From: JACZSB01 sp965372015
Lineage (GTDB): Bacteria; Fidelibacterota; Marinisomatia; SCGC-AAA003-L08; TS1B11
Assembly: GCA_965372015.1 (NCBI GenBank)
Contig: CBDVAP010000044.1
Coordinates: 1-19,960, forward strand
Length of the DNA stretch: 19,960 nt
Direction of reading: 5' to 3'
The notes beneath the pieces are model-generated. The model ran no database searches and had not been told where the DNA came from. It saw only the letters and a list, made by a program, of their open reading frames with translations. Within the stretch, counting starts at the first letter, position 1; each line of letters starts with the position of its first letter. The position numbers were made by a program, and so were the translations under genes. Shown one piece after another: positions 6,954-15,154 of this stretch.

Positions 6954-8240
6954 TTGACCAGGCGCATGGCCCTACTTATGCTGCTGCTGCCGGTCCTCTC
7001 CGCCGGCGCTGACCCCCCTCTGATCACGCGGATCATTGTTACCGGGAATAGGGTCACCCGGGAGCAGATCATCCGCCGGGAAGTGAACCATCCCCGGCCG
7101 GCGCCGTATGACTCGCTCCAGGCCCGACGCGACCAAAACAACCTGTATAATATGGGTATCTTCGAATCGGTGCGGGTCTATCCCCACGAAACGGTACCCG
7201 GGCAGGCGGAACTGATTATCGAGGTGGTGGAGACGATCCGGACGGTGCCCATTCCTTTAATATACTACCTGGACGACGTGGGCTGGTCGTATGGCGGTGG
7301 TGTGGCTTTCTACAACTTCCGCGGCTTGAACCAGCGCGTGCTGCTGAGTGCTACCGCTGGCGGCGAGAAAACCTACGGTCTGGCTTTTGCCGACCCGTGG
7401 CTCATGGGCAACCGAATCAGCGGCCGGGTCCGGGCCGCACGGCTCTATCGAAGCCACCCGGTATACCAATACCGGATCATGGAGGAGATCTTCGAAGTAG
7501 GGGTCGGAAAAGTCTCACCGCAGAAAACCTTCGGTATCCAGGGTACAATTGGACTACTCCGACGTGCAGTGGCCTGGCGAGATACCACCGGTTGGACACC
7601 GCCTGGTAACGAATTTATCGATCGGCGGGACAAGGCTTTCCGCGCTAAACTGGATGTCCTGTGGCGGACCACCGATATCTGGCGCGACCCCACCCGGGGC
7701 ATCACCCTGCGCTTGCTGCTTTCTCCAGTAATGGGCCTAGATGCACAATCTCCGGATTACCTATGGATGTATGCCAGTGGCGCGGTGTTCAGGAGGCTGA
7801 CAGAGGGACCGCGACCGTTCATCCTGGGCCTGGGGCTGGCCGTATCCCGTTATGATCGCCAGACGCCGTTTTACCTGCGGCAATTCCTGGGCCGGACCTG
7901 GGTGCGGGGCTACCACATCGCACCCGCCGATAATCCGGGCTCGGTCCGGGATCGGCTGGAAGGCAACAGTCTGCTGGTGGCCGGCCTGGAAGTGCGCCAG
8001 ATGATTTTCCCACGACGGCTGATTTGGCAGGTGGAAACGGGCCTGGCGGGCGTGCTGTTTCTGGATGCCGGCTGGGCTTACGGCCCTGGGGAGCCGCTGG
8101 CCGAGGCCTTACCGGTGGTGGGATTCGGTTTGGGCGCCCGCATTTTTCTGCCGATCATCGAGCTGCTGGCACTGGACATGGGCTTCAACCGCTTGAATAG
8201 GCACCCCCATTACCGGGTGGGACTCAGTCACAAGTTCTAG
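6954..8240 (+). CDS. Omp85-family outer-membrane protein with one POTRA domain
   Basis: The protein has a signal peptide (TRRMALLMLLLPVLSAGA), one POTRA-like domain (about residues 23-92: ITRIIVTGNRVTREQIIRRE...NLYNMGIFESVRV) and a predicted beta-barrel to the C-terminus. The Omp85 loop-6 signature appears as VRGY at 317-320, and the chain ends in Phe (SHKF), as expected for barrel insertion. BamA has five POTRA domains and TamA three, so with one and 428 residues this is a short family member. Relatives insert or translocate outer-membrane or surface proteins; which cargo this one handles is unknown. The start is uncertain: TTG 6954 supplies the positive residues a signal peptide needs, while ATG 6966 would give a neutral start. 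No convincing Shine-Dalgarno is seen at either. The large surface protein at 8359 follows after 118 bases and may be functionally linked. Confidence 0.85.
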   Translation: MTRRMALLMLLLPVLSAGADPPLITRIIVTGNRVTREQIIRREVNHPRPAPYDSLQARRDQNNLYNMGIFESVRVYPHETVPGQAELIIEVVETIRTVPIPLIYYLDDVGWSYGGGVAFYNFRGLNQRVLLSATAGGEKTYGLAFADPWLMGNRISGRVRAARLYRSHPVYQYRIMEEIFEVGVGKVSPQKTFGIQGTIGLLRRAVAWRDTTGWTPPGNEFIDRRDKAFRAKLDVLWRTTDIWRDPTRGITLRLLLSPVMGLDAQSPDYLWMYASGAVFRRLTEGPRPFILGLGLAVSRYDRQTPFYLRQFLGRTWVRGYHIAPADNPGSVRDRLEGNSLLVAGLEVRQMIFPRRLIWQVETGLAGVLFLDAGWAYGPGEPLAEALPVVGFGLGARIFLPIIELLALDMGFNRLNRHPHYRVGLSHKF

Positions 8241-8267
8241 CCGCAGCCGCAATTGTTAGATTTGGAC

Positions 8268-8316
8268 CCCGGCAGCCTATGATGAATAGGTTATCTGTAG
8301 CGCACCGGCTGCCGGG
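8268..8316 (+). other. Intergenic hairpin between Omp85 gene and surface-protein gene
   Basis: CCCGGCAGCC (8268-8277) and GGCTGCCGGG (8307-8316) are perfect ten-base complements with a 29-base loop. No T-tract follows. It could be an mRNA-stabilising or attenuating structure in a readthrough transcript. Nothing else is recognisable in the gap 8241-8358. Confidence 0.4.
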
Positions 8317-8358
8317 TGGCCGAGGGTAACTTATCCCCTCAAGTAGATTAGCCCGGCA

Positions 8359-11283
8359 ATGCGGATCACAATTCAAATCAGCCTTTTGGCGGCGTTGGCC
8401 TGGTGGCCGGCGCAGCTCGCAGGTCAGGCCATTGCCGAACCGGATTCTTCAGGTGTAACCGGGGAAGCGCCGGCTTACGTACCCGGGCCGGAATTGAGCC
8501 CCAGCCTGGGGCAGCTGTATTTCGAGCACCTGCTCCCCGGTGAGTCGCGCACACTATTCATGGACCTGGCCAATGTTGGGGATGGCACTATCCACCTGGG
8601 TGCGGTCCTGGCCCCGCAGGCAATTCAGGTGGAACTGCCCCCGCAGAAACTGCTGCCGGGCCAGTTCGTGCGCTTCCCGGTGAGCTTCACTCAGGCCGAT
8701 CTGGATACCCACCGGCTGCAACTGGCCCTGCCCTGGCGGGCGCCCCGGTTCGGGGTGGCCGATACGCTGGTGGTGTCGGTGCTCTGTATCCCGCAATCGC
8801 CGGTGCTGGTGGTCCCGCCGGAGGTGCAATGGTCACAAGTTTTTACCGGATTCAGGTACACGCAGCGCATCCTGCTGGAAAACCGGGGACGGCAGGCCAT
8901 ATTTTTCTCCGGCCGGCCCGAGCTGCCACCCGATATGGAGATCACCTCGCCACCCCCCGTCCTGGCGCCGGGGAAATCAACCTACCTGACCGTTTCCTGG
9001 ATGGTGCGTACACCGGACACCCTGGTGGCGCCGATCACCCTACCGTTCCGGGTAGCTACTATCGACGGCCGTGAGAATATTTACATGCGGGGTCTGGCCC
9101 TGTCGCCGGTAGTTCCCCAACCTGACACCCTGCGCCTGGGCCGCATCTACGCCGGTAGCGAATACTCCACCCGGGTGCTGCTTCGCAACCGTTCCCGGCA
9201 GGAGGTGACGTTGCAGTTACGCGCACCGGGTGAGCAGGTCGATTCGCTCATCGTACTTTCCCTACCAGGTCAGGTGAAACTTGGGCCTAAGCAGCAGGTG
9301 GAGCTACCGTTGCGTCTGCGGGCCCGCCGACCGGGAGTCCTGGTCCGGGCAGTGCACTATGGCCAGTTAGTTGATTCGCGCTATCGTGACGAAAGCCACT
9401 CTGCCCCCGGGATAACCTTCACCGTCACCGCTGAAGTGGAATTGCCCCTGGTCACCACCGGGGATACCCTCTGGTTCCGGGATCAGCCGGTGCAGGAAAC
9501 TACCATGCTGCCGTTGCAGGTGGCCAACCGCGGCCTGGTCCCCCTGGAGTTGCAGCCGTACGTGACCAGCGGGAAGACCATCTTTGCCGTGCCGCCCATT
9601 CAGTTGGTGTGCCGTCCCGGGGGGCGGTTGGCTATCCCCCTGTATTTCCGGCCGATGGAAATGGTTGACTATCGGGACACCCTGGTGATCAGCTACGCTC
9701 CGGCGGGCCTTTCCCAACAGGCGCGGGTAGTTCTGGCCGGCCGAGGCCTGGACCGTCCCCTGCTGCGGGTGGGCCGGTTGCCCGACATCACCAGGGAGGA
9801 AGATTTCTCCGGACCGGTTACAGTGGCCAGTCTGGATGAGATTTTCCGCGACCCCAACCACCGGGTAGCTTACAGTTACTCGCACGAATTCGGGTCCGCC
9901 GTTGTGTTTGCGGTAACCGAGGATAAACGTTTCACGGTGACTACTACCCCCAATTACCACGGCGCGGGTGACGTGGTGGTCAGGGCGGTGAATGAAATCG
10001 GCCAGACGGTTACCGACACCTTCCGCCTGCGGATCATAGCCGTGAACGATCTGCCCCGGCTGGTGACGCCGCTGGCCGATCTGGTCATCCGTGAAGACCA
10101 GACACCGTTGATTCTAGGCCGGTTGGAGGATCTTTTCTATGACCCGGATGAAGTTTTAGAGACAGTGACCACCTACTACCATATATATAATACCGCCGGT
10201 GACAATTTTGTCCGCCTGGAGGATCGCCGGGGGGAGTTGCTGCTGTCAGTAAAGCCCGATTGGTTCGGCAGCCGCTCCTTCGCGGTGACCGCCTGGGACG
10301 CCGCCGACACCAGCGCCGCTGTTTTCGACCTGTTCCAGGTGACCGTGGTGGCGGTTAACGACTCCCCGCGAGTGGCCACCCTGCCCGGCCTGGAATTGGT
10401 GGAGGACCAACAGCGCTTTATCAGCTGGCGGGCTTTTATAACCGATGTGGACGATCCGCCGGAAAACCTCATTCTCCGGTTCGCCGCCGTGGGGGGTGGG
10501 GCGCTGCCCTTCACCTACCGGCAGACTGGGCTGGGCGCACTGATCACTCCCGCCCGGAACTGGTCCGGAAAGCTGCTCATCCGGTTGACGGTCAGCGACC
10601 TTTCAGACGCTACCGGGAGCGGTGAGTTCAACCTGGTGGTGGAGCCGGCGGACGATCCACCGGGGGCCTTCATTCTTAACGGACCGGTGATCACCGAATG
10701 GGCACGCCGGCTGGTATTCGCGGGCGAAGACACCCTGCTGACCTTCGATTGGCAACCCAGCGCCAACCACGATCCGGGCGACCGGATTACCTATACCTGG
10801 CAACTACTGGGCGCCGCCCGGCAACAGGTGCTCAGGGAGCGGCCCACCGGTTTTACCACCCGGTTGAGTATTAATTTCGATTCCACCGGGGTTTACTTCT
10901 GGACGGTGCTGGCCCGCGATACCCACGGTCAAATCACCTCCGGCGATACCCTGCCGCTGATGCTGGAATCATTGCGATCACCGGTGGAGTTCGTGCCCCG
11001 GCAGCTGGTGCTGGACATCGGGCCCAGCTACCCCAATCCCTTCAGCGAGCGCACCAGGATTCAGTATATCGTCCCCCGCTATTCCGAAGTGGTGATCACC
11101 ATTTACGACACCATGGGCCGCAAGGTGCGCACCCTGATCTCAGAGCAGCAGTATGCCGGGCAGTACACGGTGGGCTGGGACGGCCGGGACAGCCAGGGCA
11201 GCCCGGTGGCCTCCGGGCCGTACGTGGCGGAGCTGCGGGCCGCCAATCAGAGCGCCCATCTGAAGCTGGTGTTGGTCCACTAA
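8359..11283 (+). CDS. Large secreted multi-Ig protein with FlgD-like C-terminal domain
   Basis: This 974-residue exported protein starts with a signal peptide (about 1-25). Residues about 47-460 hold four successive beta-sandwich units of the choice-of-anchor D/ASPM-SPD2-Hydin type, each starting with a 'xLxFGxxxxG...LxNxG' pattern (for example LGRIYAGSEYSTRVLLRN). Residues about 462-764 hold three roughly 100-residue cadherin-like units, marked by recurrent REDQ/VEDQ and DxPR segments (near 564 and 667). An Ig/PKD-like unit follows (about 764-880), then a FlgD-type C-terminal Ig domain from about 886 (GPSYPNPFSERTRIQY ... GRDSQGSPVASGPYVAEL). The PNPF start and the GxKVRTL and SGPYV motifs are those of C-terminal domains on surface or secreted proteins of FCB-group bacteria, where they often direct type IX or related export. 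A surface adhesin or structural role is inferred. ATG 8359 has no clear Shine-Dalgarno. Confidence 0.88.
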   Translation: MRITIQISLLAALAWWPAQLAGQAIAEPDSSGVTGEAPAYVPGPELSPSLGQLYFEHLLPGESRTLFMDLANVGDGTIHLGAVLAPQAIQVELPPQKLLPGQFVRFPVSFTQADLDTHRLQLALPWRAPRFGVADTLVVSVLCIPQSPVLVVPPEVQWSQVFTGFRYTQRILLENRGRQAIFFSGRPELPPDMEITSPPPVLAPGKSTYLTVSWMVRTPDTLVAPITLPFRVATIDGRENIYMRGLALSPVVPQPDTLRLGRIYAGSEYSTRVLLRNRSRQEVTLQLRAPGEQVDSLIVLSLPGQVKLGPKQQVELPLRLRARRPGVLVRAVHYGQLVDSRYRDESHSAPGITFTVTAEVELPLVTTGDTLWFRDQPVQETTMLPLQVANRGLVPLELQPYVTSGKTIFAVPPIQLVCRPGGRLAIPLYFRPMEMVDYRDTLVISYAPAGLSQQARVVLAGRGLDRPLLRVGRLPDITREEDFSGPVTVASLDEIFRDPNHRVAYSYSHEFGSAVVFAVTEDKRFTVTTTPNYHGAGDVVVRAVNEIGQTVTDTFRLRIIAVNDLPRLVTPLADLVIREDQTPLILGRLEDLFYDPDEVLETVTTYYHIYNTAGDNFVRLEDRRGELLLSVKPDWFGSRSFAVTAWDAADTSAAVFDLFQVTVVAVNDSPRVATLPGLELVEDQQRFISWRAFITDVDDPPENLILRFAAVGGGALPFTYRQTGLGALITPARNWSGKLLIRLTVSDLSDATGSGEFNLVVEPADDPPGAFILNGPVITEWARRLVFAGEDTLLTFDWQPSANHDPGDRITYTWQLLGAARQQVLRERPTGFTTRLSINFDSTGVYFWTVLARDTHGQITSGDTLPLMLESLRSPVEFVPRQLVLDIGPSYPNPFSERTRIQYIVPRYSEVVITIYDTMGRKVRTLISEQQYAGQYTVGWDGRDSQGSPVASGPYVAELRAANQSAHLKLVLVH

Positions 11284-11288
11284 TTTTG

Positions 11289-11304
11289 TGTGATAGATCT
11301 CACA
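11289..11304 (+). promoter_or_regulatory. CRP/FNR-type palindrome upstream of the caspase operon
   Basis: TGTGATAGATCTCACA contains perfect TGTGA and TCACA half-sites with a six-base spacer, the consensus of the CRP/FNR regulator superfamily. It lies 85 bases before the first gene of the operon. A possible -10, TATATT (11342-11347), would put the centre near -57, close to a class I activator position. Whether the regulator is CRP-like, and whether cAMP is involved, cannot be told. No regulator gene is in this window. Confidence 0.55.
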
Positions 11305-11389
11305 TTATACGAAAACAGTAGGCTGGGGCGGTGCGATTATCTATATTTAGGACAACCATTGTGCATTGCAGTTGGTCAATAAGAGCGAA

Positions 11390-12325
11390 ATGCGAATAAT
11401 AATCCTGTTTATCACTTTATCCTGGGCCGGCCTGGCAGCCCAGTCCATCAGCCAGGTGGACTACAACGTGCTGCCGGGCAACCTGATCGAGGTGATCTAT
11501 ACTCTGCAGGACAGCGAAGTCAACGGGCTGTATGACATTGAGGTGCATGCCTCCCTGGACGGCGGATACTCCTTTCCGGTTAGGGCTGTGAGTGTCACCG
11601 GCGATGTTGGTCAGGTGAGGGGCCGGGGCCGCAAATCCATGTTGTGGAAAGTATTGGACGATCTGCCGGCGTTGGTTTCCGATAACCTGGTGATCAAGGT
11701 AGTGGGCCGCCGCCGGATAACGGTAGGCGGCCTCTTTACCTCTTTAGTGGCCGGCAACCGCTTCACCAAACGACTCAGCAATGGAGTAACTTTTTACGGT
11801 GGCAACGGTGGCCTGGAAACACAGTCCCACCAGGCCTTTGCCCGGCTGCTCGCTGATGACCTGTTGGTGGCGGGAGGCAATTATCGCGCCGGCCTGCGGA
11901 TCACCAGCATACCTATCATCTACCGCATCGAGGGACGCTACGCCAACTGGGACCTGCGCCTGCCGGTCGGCGAGACCGACGCCTTGACCTATTTAGCCTA
12001 TGGCGACTCCGGGTACGAAGGGGAGGAACTGGTCCTGAATTATGCCGGCTTCGCATTCGGAGTGTCCTATACGCCCTTGCCGGTGTTCGGCATCCTTCTG
12101 CCTCAGATCGGTGGCGGGGCCAGCTACAACCTGTTTACCATTGGCAAGATCGGAACGATGCAGCTCTCTTCCATGCGCAATCCCTCGGTTTATGCTGAGG
12201 TGGCGGTGCAGGTGAACCTGCTACGGTGGCTTAAGTTTAATATAGGGTTGCGCCAGGATTTCCTGGGTCCGAAGGTGAACTTCGGCGGCCTGTTCATGGA
12301 AGCCGGGCTGCACATCCCGGGATGA
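11390..12325 (+). CDS. Exported barrel-like protein with N-terminal Ig-like domain
   Basis: Counted from ATG 11390 the product has 311 residues and a clean signal peptide (MRIIILFITLSWAGLAAQS). A TTG at 11366 would add eight residues before it and is less likely. Residues about 20-105 form a domain I know from FCB-group exported proteins: VxYxLxxxxVxGLYDIEVHASLDGGYSFPV...VSVTGDVGxVRGxGRKSMLWKVLDDLP. It often precedes formylglycine-enzyme-like or other envelope domains; its function is unknown. The C-terminal two thirds have the alternating hydrophobic/aromatic pattern and Gly richness of a small beta-barrel or surface beta domain (for example GIRITSIPIIYRIEGRYANWDLRL-like strands, NIGLRQDF near the end). 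An outer-membrane location is inferred. It is the first gene after the CRP-type site; its stop overlaps the next ATG (ATGA), tying it to the operon. Confidence 0.75.
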   Translation: MRIIILFITLSWAGLAAQSISQVDYNVLPGNLIEVIYTLQDSEVNGLYDIEVHASLDGGYSFPVRAVSVTGDVGQVRGRGRKSMLWKVLDDLPALVSDNLVIKVVGRRRITVGGLFTSLVAGNRFTKRLSNGVTFYGGNGGLETQSHQAFARLLADDLLVAGGNYRAGLRITSIPIIYRIEGRYANWDLRLPVGETDALTYLAYGDSGYEGEELVLNYAGFAFGVSYTPLPVFGILLPQIGGGASYNLFTIGKIGTMQLSSMRNPSVYAEVAVQVNLLRWLKFNIGLRQDFLGPKVNFGGLFMEAGLHIPG

Positions 12326-13122
12326 TTGTGATGCTATACCGTAAATTCGTGCCGCTCATAATCCTGATCCTGGCCCTGGCTGGCTGCGGCGAAACCCGCA
12401 CCGGTATTATGGATTCATTCATTTTTGATGAGGAAGGCGACTGGTTGATCCGGGATACGGTGGAAGATCCCAATGAATTGGTGAACGGCTACTGCTGCAA
12501 CGACACGATACCGCTACCGCTGGCGGCTATCGACACCACTATTCGGGGAGTGATCAACCCGGTTGAGGACCTGGACTACTACGACTTGCAGGTCAGCGGC
12601 TCCTATGCCGGGCAGTTGTTCCTGGCGCCGGCCGACGACAACTTGACCATCCGCCTGTTCAGCAGAGAGATGGAGGAGTATGCGACCCGCCTGGATACCT
12701 TGCCCCCTTCCAGCACCAATGGATACCAACGGACGCTCTGGACCACCCTGTACGGACCGGATATCCGTTTTACATTGCTGGTAAAAAGTGACCACCAGGA
12801 TGAAACCGGTGAGTACGCCTTTCAGTGGCTGCGGGTGGAGCCTACTTTCCTGCTGCGGGTCGAGCAACCCGATAGCACCACTAGCTGGAACCGCTCAGGG
12901 CATCTGATTGAGTGGAGCCAATCGGGTGTCGACGGGGTTTCCGTGGCCCTCCTGAGGGGTCCGGCCATGATTGAAATCCTGGCCAAGAACATTCGGTTTC
13001 TCCGTGTCTTCCCCTGGATGCCCGGCAGCGATTTGGAGCCCGGCAATGACTACCGGATAATGGTCTACCATACCGATAATCCCCAGATATTGGATATATC
13101 CGATGCATTTGAAATACGCTAG
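12322..13122 (+). CDS. Lipoprotein with PPC-like and Kre9-like Ig domains
   Basis: A lipobox LAGC (Cys22 counted from ATG 12322; ATG 12331 is an alternative start) predicts a lipoprotein. Gly at +2 gives no inner-membrane retention signal. Residues about 60-175 resemble a bacterial pre-peptidase C-terminal (PPC) beta domain: IRGVINPVEDLDYYDLQVS followed by GQLFLAPADDNLTIRLF. Residues about 178-266 match the Kre9/KNH-like Ig pattern: LLRVEQPDSTTSWNRSG-x-L-I-E-W, then VSVALLRG, then PGSDLEPGNDYRIMVYHT and DISDAFEI. Such modules bind partners or carbohydrates in exported proteins. Two adjacent Cys (NGYCCND) may form a disulfide. The gene overlaps the upstream gene by four bases and the caspase gene by 20, so the products are made from one transcript. 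Domain calls rest on pattern only. Confidence 0.75.
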   Translation: MIVMLYRKFVPLIILILALAGCGETRTGIMDSFIFDEEGDWLIRDTVEDPNELVNGYCCNDTIPLPLAAIDTTIRGVINPVEDLDYYDLQVSGSYAGQLFLAPADDNLTIRLFSREMEEYATRLDTLPPSSTNGYQRTLWTTLYGPDIRFTLLVKSDHQDETGEYAFQWLRVEPTFLLRVEQPDSTTSWNRSGHLIEWSQSGVDGVSVALLRGPAMIEILAKNIRFLRVFPWMPGSDLEPGNDYRIMVYHTDNPQILDISDAFEIR

Positions 13123-14056
13123 CCTATCATTTTTGTTAGCTTTGCCCTGGGTGGCCCCAGCCCAGCAATTCGAGGGATATAGCCGGGCCAAGAAGGTCCA
13201 GATAGGCGTCCAGGCAGCCGCAGAGGCTGCCGCCGAGCAGGCCGAGGCCTTTCCCACCAGCGACGTCGACATTAACATTCCCGAGGGCTCAATGGAGCAA
13301 CCCGACGCCATCGGGGTGATCATCGGTATCAGCAGCTACAGCCATCCCGACGTGCCCCGGGTAGACTACGCCCGGCGGGACGCCCTGCTGATGAAGGATT
13401 ACCTGGTCAAGTCCATGGGATTTCGGGAGGAAAACATCATTCTGGCGGTGGACCGGGAGGCCACCAAGGCCACCTTTAATCGCATCTTCGAGGGCCAACT
13501 GGCCAACTACATCAAGCCGGGTCTATCGGACGTGTTCGTCTACTACTCAGGGCACGGCGCGCCTGACGTGGAGAATGCCAGCGCCTATTTCGTGGCTCAC
13601 GACACCGACCCAAACTACGCCGCCCAGACCGGCTACAGCTTAGACCGGTTCTACAAGGAGCTGGGGGCCTTGGAAGCCAAATCGGTCACGGTGGTCCTGG
13701 ACGCCTGCTTCAGCGGGGCCAGCGAGGCCGGAATGCTGATTCAGCAGGCCTCGCCTATCTTCATCTCCGTGGAAAACCCCGCCGCCAACCTATCCAACGG
13801 GGTGGTACTGACTTCTTCGTCGGGTGAGCAGATCAGCTCCTGGTACCGCGAAGTGGGGCACGGGCTGTTCACCTACTATTTCCTGAAAGGGATTCGGGGG
13901 GAGGCGGACGGCGATAACGATCAGCAGATCACTTCCACCGAGCTGTTCGGCTACCTGATGGAGAACGTGCCTTACCTGGCCCGGCGGAAGTTCAACCGCG
14001 AGCAGACCCCTCAGCTGCTGGGCGCCGAGCTGGACCGAGTGCTGGTGCAATACTGA
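13103..14056 (+). CDS. Secreted caspase-family (C14) cysteine protease
   Basis: The 317-residue product carries a signal peptide (MHLKYASLSFLLALPWVAPAQQ), an Ala/Glu-rich helical stretch (about 35-50), then a caspase-like domain. It opens with AIGVIIGISSYSHPDVPRVDYARRDA, the usual first strand and the helix reaching the DA motif. The dyad is intact: His151 in YYSGHGAPD and Cys202 in VVLDACFSG. ELFGYL and TPQLLGAELDRVLV close the fold. Members cleave after a specific P1 residue; orthocaspases usually prefer Arg or Lys, but the pocket is not readable here. The start lies 20 bases inside the preceding lipoprotein gene and the stop overlaps the DUF4384 gene (TGATG), so it is translationally linked on both sides. 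Export makes a periplasmic or surface role likely, unlike intracellular effector caspases. The propeptide may be the residues before about 66. Confidence 0.93.
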   Translation: MHLKYASLSFLLALPWVAPAQQFEGYSRAKKVQIGVQAAAEAAAEQAEAFPTSDVDINIPEGSMEQPDAIGVIIGISSYSHPDVPRVDYARRDALLMKDYLVKSMGFREENIILAVDREATKATFNRIFEGQLANYIKPGLSDVFVYYSGHGAPDVENASAYFVAHDTDPNYAAQTGYSLDRFYKELGALEAKSVTVVLDACFSGASEAGMLIQQASPIFISVENPAANLSNGVVLTSSSGEQISSWYREVGHGLFTYYFLKGIRGEADGDNDQQITSTELFGYLMENVPYLARRKFNREQTPQLLGAELDRVLVQY

Positions 14057-15150
14057 TGCGCTACTGGTATTACATAACCTGGGGCTGCCTGTTGCTGGCG
14101 GCTTGCGCCCCCCGGCCCTGGGCGGACCCACGGGGAGCCCCGGGTGGGGACGGTCCCGAGCCTGATTCAGCCCGGGCGGCGGCGGAAGCTGCTATGGTGG
14201 AGCTGGAGGGCGGCGCTGAGGTACCCCTACCGGGTATGTCTCCCACTCCCGAGGAAGAATCCCTGTTGGAAGCCGGGAGCGGTGAGAGCGACTTGGCCGC
14301 CGAGGCTGCCCGGGCTGCAGAAGCCGCCCTGGACTATGAGGTTGAACCAGGCTGGTTCCTGGTGGATACCACTCTGGTGTTCCCCGGTAGTGTGGCCCCC
14401 CGGCAGGCCCACCTGGAAACTTTGCAGGCGGCTCGCGCCGGCGGGTTGGAACGGGCCCTGCCCAAAAAGGTTTCCTTTACATCGTTGCTCAGCGACATCA
14501 TGGACGAAACCGCTGGTTCAGCCTACGAAAAATCGACCTGGAGCACATTCGCCCTGTCATCGGTCACGGGCCATATTATTGACGAGAAGGTGCTCTCCAG
14601 CAACTTGACGCAACTGGACGAGGGCGGGGCCTACCGCTATCGCATCGTCCTGGACGCCCGGGTGGTGCCGGTGAAGGGGGAGCGCGATCCGTCGTTACGG
14701 CTGGAGCTCAAGGTGAACGAGCGGCTGCTCAATAGCGGCGACGAGTTGATCATTTCCGCCCGCCCCAGCCGGGATGGTTACCTGTACATTTTCGATTTCC
14801 TCAGCGATAACTCGGTGATGCTCATGTTTCCCAACGCGCACCTGCCGGACAATGCCGTCACCGGGGGAACCTGGCTGGAGATACCCACTACGGCGGAGCG
14901 CACCCGGGGCATTCGCTACCGGGTGGCGGCCCCGCCCGGCGTAGCCACGGCCAATGAGACCGTCTACGCCGTGTTCACTACTACACCCATCGCCGATCTG
15001 CGCGGGTTGATCGACGTGCCCGAAGGCTATGCTGTCTTCGCGGCCGGGGACGATAGTTTTACCGACTTTCAGCGTTGGCTGGCGGAGATACCGCTCAGTC
15101 AGCGAATTGAACGAGCAGTACAACTGCACATCGTAAACGATAAGGAGTGA
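14056..15150 (+). CDS. DUF4384 lipoprotein paired with the caspase
   Basis: A lipobox LAAC (Cys17) predicts a 364-residue lipoprotein; Ala at +2 favours the outer membrane. An acidic Ala/Glu/Pro-rich linker (about 20-95) leads to a region (about 95-210) whose layout, PGWFLVDTT...HLETLQAARAGGLERALPKKV...YRYRIVLDARVV, resembles the FlgT/LPP20-type fold. Then comes a DUF4384 domain (about 215-290): LELKVNERLLNSGDELIIS, DGYLYIFDFLSDNSVMLMFPN, GGTWLEIP. DUF4384 often accompanies caspase-family proteins or sits on the same chain, and is thought to be a binding module; its function is unknown. ATG 14056 overlaps the caspase stop. The C-terminus (about 290-364) has a conserved-looking FTDFQRWLAEIP. 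A role in anchoring or controlling the caspase is inferred from adjacency only. Confidence 0.87.
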   Translation: MRYWYYITWGCLLLAACAPRPWADPRGAPGGDGPEPDSARAAAEAAMVELEGGAEVPLPGMSPTPEEESLLEAGSGESDLAAEAARAAEAALDYEVEPGWFLVDTTLVFPGSVAPRQAHLETLQAARAGGLERALPKKVSFTSLLSDIMDETAGSAYEKSTWSTFALSSVTGHIIDEKVLSSNLTQLDEGGAYRYRIVLDARVVPVKGERDPSLRLELKVNERLLNSGDELIISARPSRDGYLYIFDFLSDNSVMLMFPNAHLPDNAVTGGTWLEIPTTAERTRGIRYRVAAPPGVATANETVYAVFTTTPIADLRGLIDVPEGYAVFAAGDDSFTDFQRWLAEIPLSQRIERAVQLHIVNDKE

Positions 15151-15154
15151 TATC

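Noticed and set aside
6772..6957. 61-residue ORF between the terminator and the Omp85 gene
   Set aside because: It begins on the terminator's edge, has no Shine-Dalgarno, and its composition is unlike a protein; only the short leader reading at its end is noted.
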